NCBI GenBank assembly: GCA_947683425.1
Contig: CANTUQ010000004.1
Span: 10,888,001 to 10,952,000 of the forward strand
Length of the DNA: 64,000 nt
Reading direction: 5' to 3'
Origin: Excoecaria cochinchinensis
Lineage: Eukaryota; Streptophyta; Magnoliopsida; Malpighiales; Euphorbiaceae
The position numbers were made by a program, and so were the translations under genes. The notes under the pieces are model-generated. The model did no database searches, was not told where the DNA came from, and saw only the letters and a list, made by a program, of their open reading frames with translations. Below, piece after piece: positions 58,066 to 64,000 of this stretch; positions within the stretch are counted from its first letter, which is position 1; every line of letters begins with the position of its first letter.

Positions 58066-58493
58066 TGTGATGCGCGCCGAACCCCGGGGTATCCCGAACA
58101 ACCAGATTTTAGGGCATTCGAGAGAGGTTCATGAAAACTTGTAAAAAATTACAAGTGTGTCTACTTTGGGCAACAAGGAGGTTTCTTGGAGTCGCCACCC
58201 AATAAAACATTAGAAAAAGTCATATAGCCTCATTGAGCCTAAGACAGCGCAGCTGTATCTATTTTGGGCAAGCCAGAGATATTTTGGAGTCTCCATCCCA
58301 ATAGAACATTGGGATGTTACTCTAACCTCATGGAGCCTAAGAGGACGCATATACATCCATTTTGGGCAAGCCAGAGATATTTTAGAGACTCTGCCCCAAT
58401 AGGACATTGAGGTGATCCTCTAACCTCATGGAGCCTAAGATTATGCAAATTGGGCCTATTTTGGGCAACAAGAGATATTTTGGAGACCACACC
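58066..58493 (-). repeat. 5' LTR of element D, terminal ~430 bp
   Basis: On the minus strand it ends GGCGCGCATCACA. It holds three GGGCAAGCCAGAGATATTTT-type modules, in the same order and wording as the E1 LTR at 27640-27900. It is cut at 58493 by LTR H. Confidence 0.87.
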
Positions 58494-61400
58494 TGTAACA
58501 CCCTCTCTACACTTATACTATACATACATATTGCATACGAGCTAAACTCTAATAATGCAATAGTACATACTTATATCGCAGTTCAAAGATGCATGTAATT
58601 TTTTTTTTAAACTCATTTAACCTAATGCATATGTAAATCCAAGTTTACATAGTTAAATATTACTTTATTTAACTAAAATAACCAATTAAAAATGTTCTTT
58701 TATTTGTCATGTTAAAAACTTGCCGATTGACTTAAAACTATCTTATTTACTATTCATTTGGTCAAAATCCGACAGCATAATAGCTAAAACTTAGCTACAA
58801 AAAATCTGCAATCAAGCAATTACACAGCCCAACTCAAGGGCACAACGATTATAACTTAATATCCATTCAAAATCCTAATCCATTCCCGTCAAATCAGTAT
58901 GAACTAATCCAAAACAATAATATCCATCAATAATATCTAACTATTCCAATAATATAGAGTATTCATATACATGCCATTATAAGCCTAAAATCCAAAAATA
59001 TACATGTACATGATTCTAAAATCCTACCAAAACATGTCTATTCAAATGAAAAATCTTCATTCAGCTTGCTTCCAAAAGCGAGGCGTACTTACTTCAACAC
59101 ATCGCTTATCAACCTACATGTAGTCATAAAACACTAAATGCTGAGCTTAAATACGCTCAGTGGTGGTTACAATTCTAAAGATTTCCATTAAACAATTTAT
59201 GCATAAAGTAAAATGTGCATATAAAACACAATAGCATATAGTACAATATAATATCTCATTTAAACATTTAAACATAAAGTCTAATATAAGCCATACCATA
59301 AGTTAATCTACAATGTAACCCATCAAAAATCTTTATTGGAGACAAATTATAGTTTAGTCCCTAAGTTACACTTATTTCCATTTTGTCATTTAAATGCATG
59401 TATTTACAAAAATGCTACTAATAAGCATCATAACACATGAATTCATTACTTAGCATGCAATCACAATTTTGTCCTCCTAAAGGACATATAATACTAAAAT
59501 ACTATTTAATCCATAAGTCACTGGCAATTAACATATTAAACCAAACATTAACTATCAATCACTTTTGTCACTTTTATTCAATTATGCATAAACATAATAA
59601 TATAAATATTTACAATATTCTGGCTCATTATAAACATTTGATCATTATGTTCCATATATCAACTCACATTACTTATAAACTAAATCATAAGTGAAATTAC
59701 AACATAATCAATCAATAAATCTCTCTCGAGGTAAATTGCAATATAGTCAATCAATTAATTATATTAGAGACATATTACCATAAAAAAACCCAAAATTTCA
59801 TTTAATTACAAATTTACCATTACTATTCATTATTAACCATTTTAATCTCCTTTTTACCATATTGCCCCTGTATAAAACTGGCAGATATCTATGATCAGGA
59901 TAAACGAGACGTGAACCCCAAAGGCTCATAAACATACTAGAGAGACCCCAAAGGACCACCCCTGTCTTTACCAGAGAGACCCCGAAGGACCGCCCCTGTC
60001 TTTAAATACAGACAACACAAATATAGATCGGTACTTTATTAAGACAGAACAATATACAGAATAGGACCGTCGTTGGCCTATAATAAGTGAGACGCCATTC
60101 TCACACCCGCGATCTTATATCCCTATGGCTAGCCAATATATCCTGAACTAGACTTGACTACCAGATTACTACATAGGGCATCGTTATTTCATTTTTCATA
60201 TTTTTAAATTACCAATCATACTTTTCATTGAATTTTATCATACTATTCCATTCTTTTCCATCCAAATCATGGATTATACATTCTATTTCCAATCATTTGC
60301 CATTTCATGCCATAAAATCCATTAAATCACCATAATACACATGGATACATACATGTAACCCATTAATTCTTTTCATCACCTTTAACATTTATTTAGGTGA
60401 TTTACATGTCGCGTAACATAGCTATGCCATTATTTCATATCAAAACACATCAAAATCATGTATTTCACATACCTATACCATTCGGCCTATGTAATCAACA
60501 TCCATTAAAAGGCATAAAAATCATCACATACCATAGAAACACATGAATGGTAACATCATATCATCATTACCCATGTTTTATCTTTTCATTTTAGTTATCC
60601 AAATCGTCATTACCCATGTTTTATCTTTTTATTTTAAGTCAAGTAAAATCTAAAATTTCCATAATAGCATAATTCACCATAAATTATTCAATTTAATTCA
60701 AATAAATTTTCATTTAACTAATTATCCAATTTTTAGTATCAAATATACTAAAATCTCAACTTAACATCAATTATGTCAAAATGTACATAATACATTATTT
60801 CATTATAAAATTCTTAAATAAATTCAAACAAAACCAATTAATTCAAATTACACTTAAAATCATATCTATAAACATATAATGGCTTATAACTCATAAATAA
60901 CAACATTATTCATTAAGATAATTACAAATTCAATTTCGGCCATTTACAAAAAAAATTCTTTAAAATTTATTTTCCATCATTTAAACATATATTAAATTAT
61001 ATTATCACTTAATTAGTAATTATACGCATTTAATTATAAATAAAACACCAATTGAGGTTCAGGTTTAATTCGGGAAGAAAATACACTTCATTCAAAACAG
61101 GATTTAGGGAAATAGACCATTAACCTTAACTTGCAACACTGAAACTAATATGAAAAAACCATTTTTAGCCAACATTATCTTCTTAACAAATGAACCCCAA
61201 GATGTTAGCAGTCTAATGGAAGAATTTCAGGTTATTCAGAGCTGTAACCTAGGAGATATGACATTATAACCACAGACTGCTCCAAAACCCTATTCTAGAA
61301 ACAAAGCTACTATTTTGGACACTTTTGGGGACCTTAGAGCCAGAAATTAATTATGACTATTTATATAATAATTGTATACATAAATGTTAAGGTTGTAATG

Positions 61401-62608
61401 CCTTTGAAATCACCCAATTTGGAGATTCCTAACTCAAGTTATGGCCTAAAAATCGAACTGAGGTCAGACAACATCAATGGCAGAACTGGTTCCAGCCACT
61501 CGGCCAAAATAAAAAAAAAAGCCTTCTATTTTGCCACTTTTAAGGATGTTAAAGCGAGAATTAGTTCATGGTCATTAATAAACTTTTATAGGTATGGATG
61601 TCATGGATCTAACGAAACTAGAATCACTCAATTTGGAGTTCTCAAACTCTACTTATATCCAAAATAGTCACCAAAGATCAGTCAACCCCTTAGGCAGAAT
61701 TGCACTAGAAAATTTAATAACCTTATAATCAATTAATTTGACACCATCAATTCATCAAATTCAATCCAAATCAACATAACAAGTATACAAACACTTCAAA
61801 ATATTCAATCCATTAACAATTCTTTATTAACACAATAATTAACACAATAATTTCAAAATTTCATTACCCTAAATTCAAATAAATTCAATGAAAATCTAAA
61901 GAATTTGTAACCACATACTTTTAGACTCTTTCCCCTCCATTAAACCTCCTTTTCTTTCTTTTTTTTTTTACTTAGAAGAATCACCTTCTTCACCTTAAAA
62001 CCATCATGGCAGCAACACCGACAAGGAAAACCCAATAAAACCTCACTTCAATAACTCAATTAAACCATTAAAATAACTAAATACAACCGATTAGAACTAT
62101 ATAAACCAACTAGAAACCATTAATTTCACTTACCTTTAAACTGCCCAAAAACCTAACTTTTTGATTTCTCTCAAATCTTCACCAAATTCAGAAATTAGGG
62201 CTTCTATAACCTTCATTAGGGGCTGATAACACTTGAAATGCTTAGATTTATGGAAGAAATTGGAAGAAGAAAAAGAAATTTTATTAGAAAAGGGAAGAAA
62301 AGAGCTTCGGTTCTTAAGGGAGAGGAGGAGAACGAGACTGAACTTAAATTCTGGGTTAAGAGACAGATTATTAGGCTTATATAGTGCGTTTTTGGGTTAG
62401 TTTAAGGTCCAATCAAGTTGGGTCAACCAATCCAAAGCCCAAACCACTTTTATGGCCCAATTTGCAAAATTAAATTAATTTTCTCTCTTCCTGAGCTCAA
62501 ATTCTCCCAAAATTAATACCAATATTCATATCATATAAAAACTAGGTTGTACACCAAATTTCACCTCAATCGGAGTTTGTTTTATGCAGAAATACTCTCA
62601 GGGCTGTA
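58494..62608 (-). repeat. LTR H: long chromovirus-type LTR (probable solo or truncated copy)
   Basis: The + strand starts TGTAACACCCTC, so on the minus strand it ends GAGGGTGTTACA, like J and I. ATAAACGAGACGTGAAC near 59900 and the CTGAGC...CTCAGTGGTGG block near 59140 match F in the same order. The upper end is taken at TCAGGGCTGTA, where F has TTAGGGCTGTTACA, but no TG terminus or matching duplication is visible there. A 31-bp duplication (GAGACCCC-AAGGACC-CCCC) lies at 59940-60002. Frames such as 61353-61667 are not supported as genes. Confidence 0.65.
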
Positions 62609-63306
62609 AATAGGCCGATTGGGAAGTCAAGTATAACCATCCAAATAAAATGGGTCTCCTGGCCAACTGCTAGAATTATCGTATTAGAAAACTCAACACA
62701 ACTTTCTTTACAGACCTAAGAGATAGATAGCAGGATCCAAGAAAGATGAATAAGAGTATTTTAATAAAAGAGAAAGAGAAAACTTAGAAACTCATCGTAT
62801 AAGAGAAAGATAAGATTTTATTACTTCAAGCTTATCTTACAATGGAAACTTACGCGCATATTTATAGGCCTTGAGAGAAGGCTTACATCATTACATCCAT
62901 AAGCAAGCACTAAGACAAGATAAGAAGGAATCTTATCTTTATAAAAGCTACTTTAATCCTTATTGGATGGATGGATGGCTTCATGAGACGGAGACATATT
63001 CATGTCTTCAGGATCCTGATCTTGGGATAACTAATCAAAGACTTCCAAGTCATCAAACTTATCTTTTATGCTTTGAACTATGTCCTAGTTTGGAGAGAAA
63101 ATCTTGGGTGGCATTGGTGGCACTGGTGCTATCATTATCATTATGATCCTTATTTTCTTGTCCTATGTTCATATCCATATCAAGATATGGATCTTGGGAA
63201 TCCTGGAATAGTGCATCAAGATAATTAGGTTGGAGGGATGATTCAGCAATATCAAAGGTAGGTGGATGCAAAGAAGATTTCTCAATATTATTCAGTTCAC
63301 AAAGCA
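62609..63306 (-). promoter_or_regulatory. Promoter-like block after a coding tail (possible pararetrovirus intergenic region)
   Basis: On the minus strand an acidic Asn/Asp-rich coding tail starts at 63307 and ends at 63059. About 170 bp later comes TGATGTAAG (62890-62882), then CCTATAAATATGCG (TATA, about 62869-62856) and AATAAAATC (about 62822-62812). A gene tail followed by an activator-like GATGTAA repeat, TATA box and polyadenylation signal is the layout of a caulimovirid large intergenic region. This is inference from layout only. Confidence 0.35.
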
Positions 63307-63999
63307 TGGAGTGGGGAGCAGTCTTGACAGCTGGTTCTTCTAATTATGCATTATTGGTAAATGTCTCCCAGTAAAAAGCTTGAGGCTGATCCCATATGGT
63401 ATTCTTGGAAGGATTCCATATGTAGGCATATGGAAGAAATAGAGTACCATATAACCTCTTGCAAATGATTCAGTCATGTTCAAAATGTTGGGACATTGGA
63501 TCTTTGAGAGGAGCTGATGTCGCCACCATGAAAGTGGTGCATACCACCGTAAAAACTGCCAGTGGAATAAAGTTTCTTTCTCAGGGTCTTTGAGAATTTC
63601 ATAAAGAACAATAAGAGGGAACAAAACAGCATGAGTGTAGAGTGTAGAGAGACACCAAAGGAACCAGAGTTCCTCTTCACAACAAGGAGAATCATAGAAC
63701 ATTTTAAACAAGATAGACCAAGGTTGATCTATTATGAAATAATTCTCCGTATGGGAAATTTCTCTTTTCTGGGTGAAAAGATGAAGATAATGAAACATGT
63801 GACGAGTGGCAAATTATTTGATAATAGCAGGAGAGGTACGAGGACAATTGGGGGGAATAGATTCTATTCGGATAGTTGGTCAGTTAAGGTGAGCTGGTTG
63901 GCTTTTCAAGTAGGGATGAGGTTTGTATTGTTCCATGGCCATAATATGGGTAAGAGGAGGGATGGATTGAAGATCTTGTTTTTAAGTCTTGAGAGATAA
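63059..63999 (-). pseudogene. Trp/Tyr-rich reading frames, possible endogenous pararetrovirus remnant
   Basis: On the minus strand, 63798-63340 is open for 152 codons and rich in Trp, Phe and Tyr (for example ELWFLWCLSTLYTHA and LFHWQFLRWYAPLSWWRH). The stop at 63342-63340 is followed by a short decayed stretch. An 82-codon acidic frame (63307-63059) lies in another register, so at least one frameshift separates them. Above 63798 the same frame has a stop a few codons before the ATG and then open sequence towards the window edge. I recognise no protease, RT or movement motif, so the family is not proven. A Caulimoviridae-like accessory or C-terminal region is a guess from composition and the promoter-like block. 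It could also be an unrelated plant gene fragment. Confidence 0.35.
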
Positions 64000-64000
64000 T

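Larger units (their letters stand above)
52824..58493 (-). mobile_element. Element D: 5' half of a minus-strand Tat element with CACTA insertion
   Basis: From high to low coordinate it has the end of an LTR (58493-58066), primer site, leader, a CACTA transposon, gag, and then poorly recognised sequence to 52824. Family and orientation agree with E1 (27604-36171), which shows the 3' end of such an element. D and E1 may be two halves of one element separated by F and C. The protease and RT expected below gag are not seen. Confidence 0.75.

Noticed and set aside
62540..62720. Target duplication for LTR H (ACACC at the left end)
   Set aside because: No matching ACACC directly follows a plausible LTR terminus. 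The one near 62562 lies inside sequence that still looks like LTR.
1..64000. tRNA, rRNA or other structural RNA genes
   Set aside because: None recognised. The only tRNA-like sequences are the short primer binding sites.

Overview
The window is repeat-rich, intergenic plant DNA, most likely from a eudicot with large Tat/Ogre-type elements. It has long A+T-rich stretches, Ty3/gypsy LTR retrotransposons on both strands and a CACTA transposon. I could not support any ordinary host gene, tRNA or rRNA. Almost every long reading frame is a decayed retroelement gene. The organism cannot be named from this sequence alone.

Region 1-26442 is one very large Tat/Ogre-like element on the + strand, called A here. 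The first ~83 bp of its 5' LTR lie outside the window, and its 3' LTR is 24394-26442. A has a tRNA-type primer site, a gag-pro-RT-RNaseH-archaeal-type RNaseH-integrase frame, a spliced antisense gene, a sense gene resembling ATHILA ORF-1, a repeat-rich 3' UTR and a polypurine tract. The RT gene of A is split by a second + strand Tat element, B (6530-15771), flanked by a perfect 5-bp duplication, CTTAC. B keeps gag, protease and the first part of RT but has lost the RT core, RNase H and integrase.

A sits in the right half of another LTR (I, 26443-27603). I in turn sits in the 3' LTR of a minus-strand Tat element, E1 (27604-36171). E1 carries two tandem arrays and a 2.6-kb solo LTR (J, 32396-35003) with a CATAC duplication. 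A minus-strand chromovirus (F, 36172-45791), with chromodomain and tRNA-Met primer site, interrupts E1. The 5' LTR of F is interrupted by a + strand Tat element without genes (C, from 45792). The right side of C ends in a rearranged zone of two LTR starts facing each other (51547 and 52823). Beyond that is the gag-leader-5' LTR end of a minus-strand Tat element (D, 52824-58493), possibly the other half of E1. A 2035-bp non-autonomous CACTA transposon (55201-57235, duplication GGA) is inserted in D. A long minus-strand chromovirus-type LTR (H, 58494 to about 62608) follows. The last 1.4 kb holds Trp/Tyr-rich frames and a promoter-like block that may be an old endogenous pararetrovirus fragment.

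The most interesting part is 18904-23255 in A. Two accessory genes face away from each other around a ~200-bp region with a TATA box on each side, and each gene has a well-formed intron. The same region repeats the CpG-rich GACGCCCGTC-type motifs of the LTR promoter.
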